DNA of 64,000 nucleotides from Candidatus Zixiibacteriota bacterium (GTDB lineage Bacteria > RBG-13-66-14 > B26-G2 > WVWN01), in contig JAUWLW010000005.1 in the NCBI GenBank assembly GCA_030613505.1, positions 19,581 to 83,580 on the forward strand. The letters are read 5' to 3'. Each line of letters starts with the position of its first letter. Position 1 is the first letter of the stretch. The position numbers and the translations under genes are program-made. The notes under the pieces were generated by a model that did no database searches, was not told the DNA's origin, and saw only the letters and a program-made list of their open reading frames with translations. This document shows positions 1-10,276 of this stretch, one piece after another.

Positions 1-680
1 GGGTGGCGCAAGACCCGTTCCGCGATAACGTCGTACGTCTCTTTGGGGCCGAGGTTGCAATTCAGGCCCACGACGTCGGCGCCGGCGGCCACGAGGGTTT
101 TAAAAGCGGCTACCACGTCGTCGCCGAACTTCGTCGTCCCATCGGGCAGGACCGTCAACGAGACGACGGCCGGGAGGTCCGTAAGTTCCCGCCATACGGC
201 GAGCGCGACTTCGGCCTCCAGCAGCGAAGACATCGTCTCGACGACGGCGAGGTCGACGCCCCCCTCCAGCAGGCCCGTCATCTGGTCGCGGAAGAACCCC
301 CGGCCTTCGTCCTCCGTCAAGTAGCCGAAAGGCTTCATCACGGCCCCCAACGGCCCCACCGAGCCCGCGACGAACGCGTCGCCGCCGGCGGCCTGGCGCG
401 CGACGGCCCCGGCCTTGGCGTTCAACTCGACTACGCGGCCCTCGAGGCCGAAGCGACTCAACTTGACGCCGTTAGCGGCGAAGGAGTTGGTTTCCAGGAG
501 GCGCGCCCCCGCGGCCAGATACTCGCCGTGTACGCCGGCGACGACGTCCGGCCGGGTAGCGTTCAGTTCCTCGAGACAACGGCCGGCCTCCACCCCTTTG
601 GAATACAGGTAGGTCCCCATCGCGCCGTCGGCGACGGTTACGTTGTTTGCCAAGAAATCGAGGAAGTCGGAATTGCCCAT
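1..680 (-). CDS. Homocysteine S-methyltransferase domain protein (3' end outside window)
   Basis: Reverse-strand translation from ATG at 680: MGNSDFLDFLANNVTVADGAMGTYLYSKGVEAGRCLEELN...LLETNSFAANG...; DGAMGT and ETNSF motifs. The + strand 227-aa ORF is its shadow. Confidence 0.85.
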   Translation of the reverse strand, partial: MGNSDFLDFLANNVTVADGAMGTYLYSKGVEAGRCLEELNATRPDVVAGVHGEYLAAGARLLETNSFAANGVKLSRFGLEGRVVELNAKAGAVARQAAGGDAFVAGSVGPLGAVMKPFGYLTEDEGRGFFRDQMTGLLEGGVDLAVVETMSSLLEAEVALAVWRELTDLPAVVSLTVLPDGTTKFGDDVVAAFKTLVAAGADVVGLNCNLGPKETYDVIAERVLRH

Positions 681-887
681 AAATAACTCATTTCGGAGGC
701 CGGTTACGGCGTTCACAGGACGTTGGGTAAGATTATAACAAAAAATCGAGCTCGACGCCGCAAAACGAGTTCGGTTTCCAAAGCGAAAGGGCCGCTATTG
801 CGGCCCCTCGTAACCCCGGCCCAAGCCGAGGCATAACCAACAAAGAAGATTAAACGTTAGCCTTCGCCAACAACCGAACGCCGTACG

Positions 888-1106
888 CTACTTCCTCTTG
901 GGAGCAGCCTTCTTCCTGGTAGTAGCCCTCTTCTTCGCGGTAGTCTTCTTCTTAGGGGCAGCTTTCTTCCTGGTAGTAGTTTTCTTCTTGGGTGTAATTT
1001 TCTTCTTGGCGACCGGCTTTCTCTTAGTCGTCTTCTTTGCGGTCTTCTTCTTCACTGCGGTCTTCTTCTTCGCTGCTGTCTTCTTCACCGGCATCTTTTT
1101 CACCAC
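888..1106 (-). CDS. Lysine-rich histone H1-like / basic low-complexity protein
   Basis: 72 aa made almost only of K, R, A, T, P (MVKKMPVKKTAAKKKTAVKKKTAKK...). Confidence 0.7.
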   Translation of the reverse strand: MVKKMPVKKTAAKKKTAVKKKTAKKTTKRKPVAKKKITPKKKTTTRKKAAPKKKTTAKKRATTRKKAAPKRK

Positions 1107-1227
1107 CTTCCTTTCGGGAAAACCCTGGGCAGCCGTGCCCCTACCCGGGCGAAAACGCCGTACTACCGGCCCGAGCCGTCGCGCGCCGGCACGTACGTCC
1201 CAACCGGCGGCCCGGGTTCCTACTAAA

Positions 1228-1302
1228 TTACTTCTTCTTATTAGCGCACTTCTTCATGGTCGTCGTTTCCTTTTTCTTCGTTGCCTTCTTCTCGGTTGCC
1301 AT
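1228..1302 (-). CDS. 24-aa Lys-rich microprotein (MATEKKATKKKETTTMKKCANKKK)
   Basis: Short ORF read directly on the minus strand between nrdJ and the H1-like gene; same composition as its neighbour. Confidence 0.4.
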   Translation of the reverse strand: MATEKKATKKKETTTMKKCANKKK

Positions 1303-1344
1303 CGCGGATTCGTCCGCCTCCTCTCGCGCGGCCGCGGCCTGCCG

Positions 1345-3870
1345 CTAGCCGCACCTCGTAAACCCGCAAGCCCGACACGTCAAACACCCCTCGGCGATTT
1401 CCAAAAGGCCGGAACACTCCGGGCATTGGGGGCCGACGTTGGCGAGCTCTTTCAACATCCGTTCCCGCCGCAGGGCTTCTACCTCTTCCATGGCGGGCCC
1501 GGCGTCGAAGAGCGGCGTCGTCTTGACACCCATATGACGTTCGACAACGATGCCGATAGCGTCGGGACAACTGAGTATAGCCTCACCGTTTTGCCACGTC
1601 GGCATCGGGCAACGAATCCCGCGAAGCTGTTTTATTATAGACTTGACGGTGACGCCGGCGCGAAGGGCCAGCGATATGAGCCGCGAGGACGCCTCGGAAT
1701 GGGACGAAATACAACCGCCCGATTTCCCCATTTTAGCGAAGACTTCGCACAGCCCATTATCGTCCCAGTTCAACGTAACGTAGAGGTTCCCGCAGCCGGT
1801 GGCGACTTTCTCGGTAATGCCGTAAGTAATGGCGGGCCTGGGCCTCGGCGCTACTCTTATTGGGAGCGGCGCGACGCCCGGCGCCGCGGCCCCCTCGGCC
1901 GTCGCCTCGCCCACGTTCAACACCTGCAACGAACGCGAGCCGTCGCGATATATGGTCACGCCTTTGCATCCCAGTTCGTAGGCCAATAAGTACGCCTTCT
2001 CTACGTCCTCCAACGTAGCCGACTTCGGGAAGTTAATGGTCTTGGAGACGGCGTTGTCGGTGTACTTCTGGAAGGCTGCCTGGATGCGAACGTGCCACTC
2101 CGGCGACACGTCGTGCGCGGTGACGAAAATCCGTTTTAACTCGTCCGGGACGTCTTCGCGTTTCTGGATGGATTCGCCGCGGGCGAGGCTCTCGAACAGG
2201 TCTTCGCCGGCGACCCCGCCGTTCTCGGCCGCCTTGGCGAAAAGGGGATTTACCTCCACGAGTTTGTCGTCGTCCAGGACGCGGCGGTAGAAGCACAACG
2301 CGAAAAAAGGCTCTATGCCGCCGCTCACGCCGACGATGATACTTATAGTGCCGGTGGGCGCCACGGTGGTAGTGGTGGCGTTGCGCAAGCGAGCGCCGCC
2401 CGGGCGGTCGTAAACGCTGCCACGGAAGTTCGGAAAGACGCCCCGCTCCTCCGAGAGCCGGGCCGACGCTCGCTTGGACTCGATGTCGACGAATTCCATT
2501 ACCTGGCAGGCGACGTCCTCCGCCTCCTCCGAATCGTACGGGATCCAAAGTTCTACGAGGAGGTCGGCGAAACCCATGACGCCCAAACCTATTTTCCTGT
2601 TGGCCTGGGTGTTCTGCTCTATCTCGGGGAGGGGGTAACGATTGACGTCGATTACGTTGTCCAGGAAGTGGACGGCGGCGTGGACCGTGCGGCCGAGCCG
2701 CTCCCAGTCGATTACCTTCCGGCCCTTTTCCTCCCGCACCATCAGGCCCAGGTTGACCGAACCCAGGTTGCACGACTCGTACGGCAGAAGCGGTTGCTCG
2801 CCGCACGGGTTGGTGGATTCGATCGTACCCACGTGCAGCGTGGGGTTGGCGGCGTTGACGCGGTCGATAAAAATTATACCCGGCTCGCCGTTGCCGTGGG
2901 CCATCTCGACGATTTTGTTGAAGACCCTGGCCGCCGGCAACCGGCCGGCCTCCTCGCCGGTTCGAGGATTGACTAGGGCGTACGTCTCCTCCGCGGTCAA
3001 GGCGGCCACGAACTCGTCCGTGAGCGCCACCGAGATGTTGAAATTATTGAGGTGATTCTCGTCGGCCTTACACGTGATGAACTCCATGATATCGGGATGG
3101 TCGACGCGCAGTATCCCCATGTTGGCGCCGCGCCGGGTACCGCCTTGCTTTATGGCCTCGGTCGCCGCGTCGAAGACCTGCATAAAGGAGATAGGCCCGC
3201 TCGAGATACCCTTGGTGGACATGACGACGTCGTTCTTGGGGCGGAGGCGGGAGAAGGAGAAGCCGGTACCCCCGCCGCTCTTGTGTATAAGCGCCGTGTC
3301 CTTTATGGCCTCGAAAATGGAATCCATCGAGTCCTCGACCGGCAGGACGAAGCACGCCGAGAGTTGACCCAGCTCGCGGCCGGCGTTCATAAGCGTGGGC
3401 GAATTAGGCATGAACTCGCTTCGCGCCATTATGCCGAAGAACTCGCGGGCCACGGGCTCGATGTCCGCCATGGGGTTGTAAATCCGTTCCGCCTCCGCCA
3501 CCGCCCACGCCACCCGCCAGAACATCTCGCGGGGCTCCTCTACCGGGTTCCCCTCCTCGTCGCGCCGCAAGTAGCGTCGCTTCAGAACCTCTAACGCGTT
3601 ATCGGACAGCTCCACGTCGGGCTCTTCCCACTCTTCGTCCTCCGCCGCCGGCACGTTGCGCTCCCACCCGGCTTCCGCTTCCTTGACTTTGGCCCTAACG
3701 ACGCCCTCCAAAACTTCGCCGCCGAAGTTGCCCAGGTCCTCGAGCTCGTCCAACGCTTCGATGATTATTCTTTCCGCTTGCGACCCGCGCACGCCCATCT
3801 CGTTCAACAACGCGCGCGCCTCCAGCCGCGCTCTGAAGCGCGCCGACTTCCGCCCTGCTCCTACCGCCAT
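1345..3870 (-). CDS. nrdJ: Vitamin B12-dependent (class II) ribonucleoside-diphosphate reductase
   Basis: 841 aa; [44 protein letters not shown]-terminal Zn-binding CPEC...[10 protein letters not shown]. Confidence 0.95.
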   Translation of the reverse strand: MAVGAGRKSARFRARLEARALLNEMGVRGSQAERIIIEALDELEDLGNFGGEVLEGVVRAKVKEAEAGWERNVPAAEDEEWEEPDVELSDNALEVLKRRYLRRDEEGNPVEEPREMFWRVAWAVAEAERIYNPMADIEPVAREFFGIMARSEFMPNSPTLMNAGRELGQLSACFVLPVEDSMDSIFEAIKDTALIHKSGGGTGFSFSRLRPKNDVVMSTKGISSGPISFMQVFDAATEAIKQGGTRRGANMGILRVDHPDIMEFITCKADENHLNNFNISVALTDEFVAALTAEETYALVNPRTGEEAGRLPAARVFNKIVEMAHGNGEPGIIFIDRVNAANPTLHVGTIESTNPCGEQPLLPYESCNLGSVNLGLMVREEKGRKVIDWERLGRTVHAAVHFLDNVIDVNRYPLPEIEQNTQANRKIGLGVMGFADLLVELWIPYDSEEAEDVACQVMEFVDIESKRASARLSEERGVFPNFRGSVYDRPGGARLRNATTTTVAPTGTISIIVGVSGGIEPFFALCFYRRVLDDDKLVEVNPLFAKAAENGGVAGEDLFESLARGESIQKREDVPDELKRIFVTAHDVSPEWHVRIQAAFQKYTDNAVSKTINFPKSATLEDVEKAYLLAYELGCKGVTIYRDGSRSLQVLNVGEATAEGAAAPGVAPLPIRVAPRPRPAITYGITEKVATGCGNLYVTLNWDDNGLCEVFAKMGKSGGCISSHSEASSRLISLALRAGVTVKSIIKQLRGIRCPMPTWQNGEAILSCPDAIGIVVERHMGVKTTPLFDAGPAMEEVEALRRERMLKELANVGPQCPECSGLLEIAEGCLTCRACGFTRCG

Positions 3871-4010
3871 GACGTCACGACTTCCTCTGTTGCGCGTATG
3901 TCCCTATCCACGACCACCGGCCCGCTCTCGACCTCGGAAAAACGAAACAAACGACACATTACCTTAACCGACCCGTAGGGTCGAAATCCCATATATCGTA
4001 TGCCGCCGGT

Positions 4011-4039
4011 ATTCTACACCCCAACATATTGGGTGTCAA
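4011..4039 (-). promoter_or_regulatory. Sigma70-type promoter of nrdJ with an inverted repeat in the spacer
   Basis: Minus strand TTGACA-17 bp-TAGAAT; spacer/edges form imperfect IR ACACCCAATATGTTGGGGTGT (4016-4036). Confidence 0.65.
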
Positions 4040-4143
4040 GGAAAAAATGACCGGTCGGGCGGCGGCCCAGCGCTCCCGGCGCCGATGACCCGCGCCGCCG
4101 AGCGTAGCGGGCCGGCTAGCCGGGGCGGCGACCGCCGCTCAAT

Positions 4144-4605
4144 CTACGTCTTCGGTTCTAGGAAGGCGGCTTTCTTGGCCTCGGTCCACTTCGCCTCGGC
4201 ATCGATAGCCAACTCGAGCGAGCTCAGGTCGCTCGCCGGCGCGCGCAGGCTCTTAACGTAAAGGGCCATCGCCTCCGCGGCCAGGTTGAAGGGCGCCGCC
4301 GACTCCTCGTCGTCGCCCGCTTTGGCGGCGAGCCCCTCGAAGTCGTTTTGAAATCCCTCGAGCTTGGCGGCAAGCTCTTCGGCGGCCGTGTTAGTAACGT
4401 CGTGCGCCTTCATATACTCGTCTACTTCCGCGACCTTGACCCGGAACGTACCCTGCAAGTCCTCCGGCGGTACCGCGGGTACGCCGGCCTCCGCGGCTGT
4501 CTCTTCCGCGGTGGCGGGCTCCTCGGCCTTCTTTCCGCACGCCGCCAAGACCAGAACCACCGGCAAGACCAAACTCAAACCGGTTAGTCTATAAAAGTTT
4601 TTCAA
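4144..4605 (-). CDS. Putative lipoprotein, unknown function
   Basis: Signal peptide with lipobox LVLAACGKK. Confidence 0.7.
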   Translation of the reverse strand: MKNFYRLTGLSLVLPVVLVLAACGKKAEEPATAEETAAEAGVPAVPPEDLQGTFRVKVAEVDEYMKAHDVTNTAAEELAAKLEGFQNDFEGLAAKAGDDEESAAPFNLAAEAMALYVKSLRAPASDLSSLELAIDAEAKWTEAKKAAFLEPKT

Positions 4606-4758
4606 CTCGCACCTCCTGGATGGGTTTTCAGTTGCGCATTATTACCACAACGAGGCGAGTTTGACAAGACGCTTCGCACGCCTGGGCGGATTTTTTCGTT
4701 CTTACGAACGCGCGCCTAATTTGCTATACTCGAGTAAAGATTTAAAAGGAGCGTCGCG

Positions 4759-6114
4759 GTGATACCTCAGAATATATTCCGGGAATACGACATCCGCGGT
4801 ACCGTCGGCGACGAGTTGACGGACGACGTCGTCGCCGCCATAGGCCGGGCCGTCGGCACTTATTTCATCCAACGCGGCAAGAAAACCGCCCTCGTCTGCC
4901 GCGACAATCGTTCCTCCAGCGAGCGGTTCGCGACGTCGGTTTCGGACGAGCTGCGGGCGGCGGGCGTCGACGTGGTGGACCTGGGTATGGCGCCCACGCC
5001 CGCGTTTTATTTCGCGGCGCGCCGCTACGCCCCCGGCGAAGGCGGCGTTATGGTCACCGGCAGCCACAACCCGCCGCAGTTCAACGGCTTCAAAATAAGC
5101 TGCGGCGAGGGGACCATCTACGGCGGCGAGATAAAACGCGTCGCCGAGATCGCCGACGCCGGCGACTTCGCGACCGGCAACGGTACGTACCGCACGCGTG
5201 ACGTCCTGGACGACTACCGGCGCGAGTTGGTGGAACGCGTTCGCGTCGCGCGGCCGGTGAAGATCGTCGCCGACTGCGGCAACGGGACGGCATCGCTTCT
5301 GATACCGGAACTCTTGACCGACGCGGGCTGCGACGCGGAAGGGTTGTTCTGCGAACTGGACGGCACGTTTCCCAACCACTGGCCCGACCCCACCATCCCG
5401 GAGAACATGGAGGCGCTGATAGGACGCGTGGCCGAAACGGGAGCCGCCGCCGGCGTGGCCTTCGACGGCGACGGCGACCGTATAGGGGCGGTGGACGACC
5501 GCGGCCGTATAATCTGGGGCGACAACCTGCTGGCGCTGTATGCCGCGCCGGTTCTGGCGGCGCACCCGGGAGCGAAAGTCATCTTCGAGGTGAAGTGCTC
5601 GCAGGCGCTGGCGGAGGAAGTGGCCGCGCGGGGCGGGACACCCATAATGTGGAAGACGGGCCACTCGCTCATCGAGGCCAAGATAAGGGAAGAGAACGCG
5701 TTGCTGGCCGGCGAGATGAGCGGCCACATATATTTCGCCGACCGGTACTTCGGCTACGACGACGCTTTCTACGCCGCGCTACGCCTCGCCGAGCTCGTAG
5801 CGAACGCCGACGCACCTCTGAGCGAGCTCGTCGACCGGCTCCCGACGTACTACGCCACGCCCGAGATACGCGTCGATTGCCCCGACGAGCTCAAGTTCCG
5901 CGCCGTCGAGGAGATCAAGAAGCGCTTCGCCGACTACGAAATAATAGAGGTGGACGGCGCCCGCATCCTCTTCGACGGCGGATGGGGTTTGGTCCGAGCC
6001 TCCAATACGCAACCCGCGCTCGTCCTTCGCTTCGAGGCCAAAAGCGAAAAACGCCGCGACGAAATACGGGCCGAAGTCGAGGGTAAACTCGAAGAAATTT
6101 TAAAACGCGTTTAG
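4759..6114 (+). CDS. Phosphomannomutase/phosphoglucomutase
   Basis: GTG start; IFREYDIRGTVGDE, VMVTGSHNPPQFNGFK, FDGDGDRIGAVDD. Confidence 0.93.
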   Translation: MIPQNIFREYDIRGTVGDELTDDVVAAIGRAVGTYFIQRGKKTALVCRDNRSSSERFATSVSDELRAAGVDVVDLGMAPTPAFYFAARRYAPGEGGVMVTGSHNPPQFNGFKISCGEGTIYGGEIKRVAEIADAGDFATGNGTYRTRDVLDDYRRELVERVRVARPVKIVADCGNGTASLLIPELLTDAGCDAEGLFCELDGTFPNHWPDPTIPENMEALIGRVAETGAAAGVAFDGDGDRIGAVDDRGRIIWGDNLLALYAAPVLAAHPGAKVIFEVKCSQALAEEVAARGGTPIMWKTGHSLIEAKIREENALLAGEMSGHIYFADRYFGYDDAFYAALRLAELVANADAPLSELVDRLPTYYATPEIRVDCPDELKFRAVEEIKKRFADYEIIEVDGARILFDGGWGLVRASNTQPALVLRFEAKSEKRRDEIRAEVEGKLEEILKRV

Positions 6115-6139
6115 GTTGGGAATAATATTCGTTTTTAAC

Positions 6140-6168
6140 TTGACACACGGTGTGGCACCGGTTAGAAT
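6140..6168 (+). promoter_or_regulatory. Sigma70-type promoter upstream of the C25 peptidase
   Basis: TTGACA-17 bp-TAGAAT. Confidence 0.6.
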
Positions 6169-6263
6169 TGAAGGTAGAGATATAATCCGAAAGGCAGGTG
6201 ATCATAACCCCGAAAACGTATAAACGTTTAAAACATAATAGTATAAACAAAGGGGTAAAGCGC

Positions 6264-8894
6264 ATGAAAAAATCGTTAATTTGGTTGGCAGTTCTCGTGG
6301 TCGCTGCTTCCGCGGCCGCTTCGGCCGAAACCGTTTTCTTGGGCGGAAGCGGCGAACCGTCGGCCGCGGCCCGCGTCGTAACGAACACCGCGACGGAAAC
6401 GGTGCTCACTTTCTCTATGGACGGATTCGTCCGGGAGAAGGAAACCGAAAGCGGCGTCACTTACGACCGCGTCATCCTGCGCGAGCGCGGAACGACCGAT
6501 AATATCGGCCTGCCCGAGCTCCCGGCCTTAAACGAGACGGTGATGATACCGGGCGACCGCAAGGTCAGCGTGGACATCGTCAAGTGGGACGAGGTTACGC
6601 TCAGCGGTTACAACGTCTGGCCGTTCCAGACACCGGCTACGGACGTCGACTTCGAGCTGCCGTTCGTCCGCGACGACAAGTACTACGCGGCGGGGTCTAC
6701 CTACCCGACGGCCAAAGTAGAGCTAGGCACGCCGGCTATATTCCGCGACATCCGCGTCATCCCGCTGCGTGTACACCCGTTCCGTTGGAACCCGGCTACC
6801 GGCGAATTGAAGGTTGCCAAGAAGATAACGGTCAAACTCAACTACTACGGCCAGGATACCGTTAACACGCTGCGGGTTACCGGGTACCGCGACCCGGACT
6901 TCGAGCCGCTCTACGAAGACACCGTAATAAACTACAAAACCGGGCATCACGGCATGGACGCGGGCGGCAACCTGGAACACCCGGAACACCTCTTCATCTG
7001 CTATCCGGACTACAAGGACGAAGCCGAACCGCTGGCCGAGTTCTACAACAAGATGGGCGTCTACACCAAAGTAGTTACTACCACCGAAACCGGGACCAGT
7101 AAAGAGAACATCAAAACCTATATCCAGAAAATATACGATGAGGCGACGCCGGCGGTGCTCAAGTACGTGCTGCTCGTGGGCGATATCGACTACGTCGCCG
7201 CGGGCTATTGGCCCGGCTACAGCATGGTCGCGGACTACTGGTACTCCTGCCTGACGGGGGGCCAACCGGACCCCTACCCCGACGTCAACGTAGGCCGCTA
7301 CAGCACGAAAGACGGCGCCAAGGTTACGTACTTCGTCCAGAAGAACATAAAGTACCAGAAAGACCCGGACCTGAGCAACGACTGGCTCAACAACGCGATG
7401 CTCGTAGCGCACTATCAAGACGCTCCCGGTAAATACCAAGGTTGCTGCGAAGAGGTCGCGAACTTCAATTACTCGAAGTTCAAACCGAACTTCATCAAGA
7501 TCTACGGTTCAACAGGAAAGCGTAATACGGACATCACGAACGCTATTAACAGCGGCGTGAACATCGCCTCCTACCGCGGCCACGGCAGCGCGACCGCCTG
7601 GACCGGTTGGAGCATCTACGGCGACTACTTCACGACCGGCAACGTCCACGCCCTCGCAAACGGCGACAAAACGTCCGTCTGGCTCAGCATCTGCTGCCTG
7701 AGCGGCAACTTCGCCTACGGCGCGGAGTGTTTCATCGAGTCGACCTTGAACGCCACCGGCAAGGCCGGCGTGGCGTCCAACAGCGCCTCCGACCCCTCGT
7801 ACACCATCCCCAACCACGACTACATGAAGGAGATGTACAAGGCCATCTACGACCAGGGCATCCTGAACGTAGGCCGCGTCTCCAACTACGGCAACACCAA
7901 GCTCATCCAGATATACGGACCGTACCATACGTACATAAAGAACGTATACATGTACATGTGGAACGGCGACCCGTTCACCAAGATCTGGATGAAGAAACCG
8001 GACACAAAGTTGGCGGCTACTCATCCGACCGAGTTCATTCCCGGACCAGGGGAAAAATTCGTCGTCACCGTTTCGGATACCACCCGGGCGCCGGTAGAAG
8101 GCGCGTTGGTCGGCCTATATAAAAAGGACGACGTCTACTGCGCCGGCACCACCAACAGCGAAGGCAAGGTCGAGCTGGAGCCCACGCGGCTGTTAACCGG
8201 CGAAGGCACGATGTACGTTACGGCCACGAAGGACGGCTACCTCGGCTACTGGGGCGAATGCACCCTCCGGTCGGGAGAAGACGTCAAGATATCTCACTTC
8301 GTAGCCCGCAAGGCCGACGGCGGCGTACGGCTGTCCTGGAGCGCGCAGCACGACGGCGAGCTTCTCGGCTTCAACCTGTACCGCCTGAAAGTCACCGCGA
8401 GCGGCGACAACGATTCGCTACGCGTAGGCGGCGACTCGGTGGCCGAAACGACGGCGTGGGCCAAGATCAACGAGGAGTTGATCGTAGGCCGCACGCCGTA
8501 CGAATACGTCGACGGCGTCGGCGAGGGTAGTTACCGTTATAAGCTCGAGGCGATCACGCGGACCGACCCGATAATAGTCGGGCCCATCGGCGTCGACACC
8601 AAGGCGATACCGAAGGCGTTCGCCCTCAGCCAAAATTACCCGAACCCGGCCAGCGTATCGACTAAAATCAGCTTCGGCCTTCCGACCACCACGAATAACA
8701 TCAAACTCCGCATCTACGACCTCTCGGGCCGCGAGATCAAATCGATCAACGTCGGCTCGCGGTCAGCCGGCATCGTGAACGTGGAATGGAACCTCACCGA
8801 CGACGCCGGCCGGCACATCCCGTCGGGCGTATACCTCTACCGCCTCGACACTCCCGACTTCTCCGCCACGAAGCGCATGGTCGTCGTACGGTAA
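6264..8894 (+). CDS. Gingipain-like C25 family cysteine peptidase with C-terminal T9SS-like/FlgD-like sorting domain
   Basis: Signal peptide MKKSLIWLAVLVVAASAAASA; catalytic-type YRGHGSATAW and SICCLSGNF; C-terminus SQNYPNPASVSTKISFGLP...GVYLYRLDTPDFSATKRMVVVR. Start moved from 6198 to 6264. Confidence 0.85.
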   Translation: MKKSLIWLAVLVVAASAAASAETVFLGGSGEPSAAARVVTNTATETVLTFSMDGFVREKETESGVTYDRVILRERGTTDNIGLPELPALNETVMIPGDRKVSVDIVKWDEVTLSGYNVWPFQTPATDVDFELPFVRDDKYYAAGSTYPTAKVELGTPAIFRDIRVIPLRVHPFRWNPATGELKVAKKITVKLNYYGQDTVNTLRVTGYRDPDFEPLYEDTVINYKTGHHGMDAGGNLEHPEHLFICYPDYKDEAEPLAEFYNKMGVYTKVVTTTETGTSKENIKTYIQKIYDEATPAVLKYVLLVGDIDYVAAGYWPGYSMVADYWYSCLTGGQPDPYPDVNVGRYSTKDGAKVTYFVQKNIKYQKDPDLSNDWLNNAMLVAHYQDAPGKYQGCCEEVANFNYSKFKPNFIKIYGSTGKRNTDITNAINSGVNIASYRGHGSATAWTGWSIYGDYFTTGNVHALANGDKTSVWLSICCLSGNFAYGAECFIESTLNATGKAGVASNSASDPSYTIPNHDYMKEMYKAIYDQGILNVGRVSNYGNTKLIQIYGPYHTYIKNVYMYMWNGDPFTKIWMKKPDTKLAATHPTEFIPGPGEKFVVTVSDTTRAPVEGALVGLYKKDDVYCAGTTNSEGKVELEPTRLLTGEGTMYVTATKDGYLGYWGECTLRSGEDVKISHFVARKADGGVRLSWSAQHDGELLGFNLYRLKVTASGDNDSLRVGGDSVAETTAWAKINEELIVGRTPYEYVDGVGEGSYRYKLEAITRTDPIIVGPIGVDTKAIPKAFALSQNYPNPASVSTKISFGLPTTTNNIKLRIYDLSGREIKSINVGSRSAGIVNVEWNLTDDAGRHIPSGVYLYRLDTPDFSATKRMVVVR

Positions 8895-8914
8895 CGACAG
8901 AGAAACAAAAAAAG

Positions 8915-8944
8915 AAAAACCCCGGCTCCGGCCGGGGTTTTTTT
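8915..8944 (+). terminator. Intrinsic terminator
   Basis: AAAAACCCCGGCTCCGGCCGGGGTTTTTTT. Confidence 0.85.
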
Positions 8945-8962
8945 CTATCCTCCGCAAACCGT

Positions 8963-10276
8963 TTACGTCGCCAGCGCCGGATTGGGCGGCGACGCGAACT
9001 TGCCGTCCCGCATCACGACGTTGCCGCCCACGACGGTGAGGGCCGGCTTTCCGCCAACCTCGACCCCATCGAACGCCGTGTTTTTACCGCGGGAGAAAAA
9101 TGAGGCCGCCGTTATAACCGACGCTCCCTCGACATCGAGCACGGCGACGTCCGCCGGCGCCCCCACCGCCAGCGTACCGCCGGTTAAGCCGAACAACTTG
9201 GCCGGCCCGGCGGAAATAAGCCGTACGAAATCGGCGGACGACATACCCGCCCCGGCGACCAAAGCGGTGTAAGCGACCGCCACGTAAGTCTCTATACCGG
9301 AGATGCCAAACGCAGCGTCGTTGAATTCGACGTCCTTGTCAACCACCGAGAGCGGTACGTGATGCGACGCCACGGCGTCGATGGTCCCGTCCGCCAAACC
9401 AGCCTTGACGGCCTCGACGTCGCGCTCGCTGCGGAGGGGCGGCGATACTTTGGCGAAGGTGTTAAACCCTTCCACCGCGCGCTCCGTCAGCCAGAAGTAA
9501 TGGGGCGACGTGTCGCACGTTACCTTGATGCCGTCCGCCTTCGCGCGGCGGATCAGCTCTACCGCGCCCGCGACCGTTACCGGCGAAACGTGTACGTGCC
9601 ACCGCGTCATCCGCGCCAATATGATGTCGCGGATGACCATCACTTCTTCCGCCGACCACGGGATCCCCTTCAGCCCCAACGTCGTGGACACGAAGCCCTC
9701 GTTCATCACGCCCCCCGCCGCCAGCGACTCGTCCTGAGGAAACGCGATTACCGGGACGGCGAAGGCCCGGGCGTACTCCAGGCCCCGTCTCATGACCTGC
9801 GAGTCCATTACGGCGCGGTCGTCGCCCACCGCTACCGCGCCGCCCGTGACGAGGTCGCCCACGTCGGTGAGGGTCTCCCCCCGAAGCCCGCGCGTCAGCG
9901 CCGCCACCGGTTTAAGGCGGACCAGACCCTCCCGGCGGTTCTTGCTCAATAGGAACTCGGCGACGACGATGTTGTCCAACGGCACGTCGTCGCACGGCCG
10001 GCACACCGCGGTCGTAACGCCGCCGGCCGCGGCCGCGCGCGACAAGCTCGCCACCGTCTCGCGGTCGGCGCGGGTCGGCTCGGAAAAGTGGACGTGCAAA
10101 TCGACGGCGCCCGGTATAACCCACTTCCCGGTGGCGTCATATACTTCGGCATCTTCGGGTGCGGATAAATTTACGTCGCACGCCGCCACGACGCCGTCGG
10201 CCAGCAAGAGGTCGCACACCAGGTCGATGTCGCGCGAGGGGTCTATGACCCGCCCGTTCTTTATCAGGAGCTTCAT
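8963..10276 (-). CDS. pyrC: Dihydroorotase
   Basis: MKLLIKNGRVIDPS...VIPGAVDLHVHFSEP; start revised to 10276, 4-bp overlap with pyrB. Confidence 0.92.
   Translation of the reverse strand: MKLLIKNGRVIDPSRDIDLVCDLLLADGVVAACDVNLSAPEDAEVYDATGKWVIPGAVDLHVHFSEPTRADRETVASLSRAAAAGGVTTAVCRPCDDVPLDNIVVAEFLLSKNRREGLVRLKPVAALTRGLRGETLTDVGDLVTGGAVAVGDDRAVMDSQVMRRGLEYARAFAVPVIAFPQDESLAAGGVMNEGFVSTTLGLKGIPWSAEEVMVIRDIILARMTRWHVHVSPVTVAGAVELIRRAKADGIKVTCDTSPHYFWLTERAVEGFNTFAKVSPPLRSERDVEAVKAGLADGTIDAVASHHVPLSVVDKDVEFNDAAFGISGIETYVAVAYTALVAGAGMSSADFVRLISAGPAKLFGLTGGTLAVGAPADVAVLDVEGASVITAASFFSRGKNTAFDGVEVGGKPALTVVGGNVVMRDGKFASPPNPALAT

Noticed and set aside
898-1989. 363-aa plus-strand ORF rich in Phe/Val
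   Set aside because: It is the complement of the Lys-rich gene and the nrdJ 3' end.
4016-4036. Canonical NrdR box
   Set aside because: Palindrome is 20-21 bp with a CCC/GGG core rather than the 16-bp ACACWATATATWGTGT, and there is no tandem second box.
4702-5727. 341-aa minus-strand ORF
   Set aside because: Antisense to phosphomannomutase.
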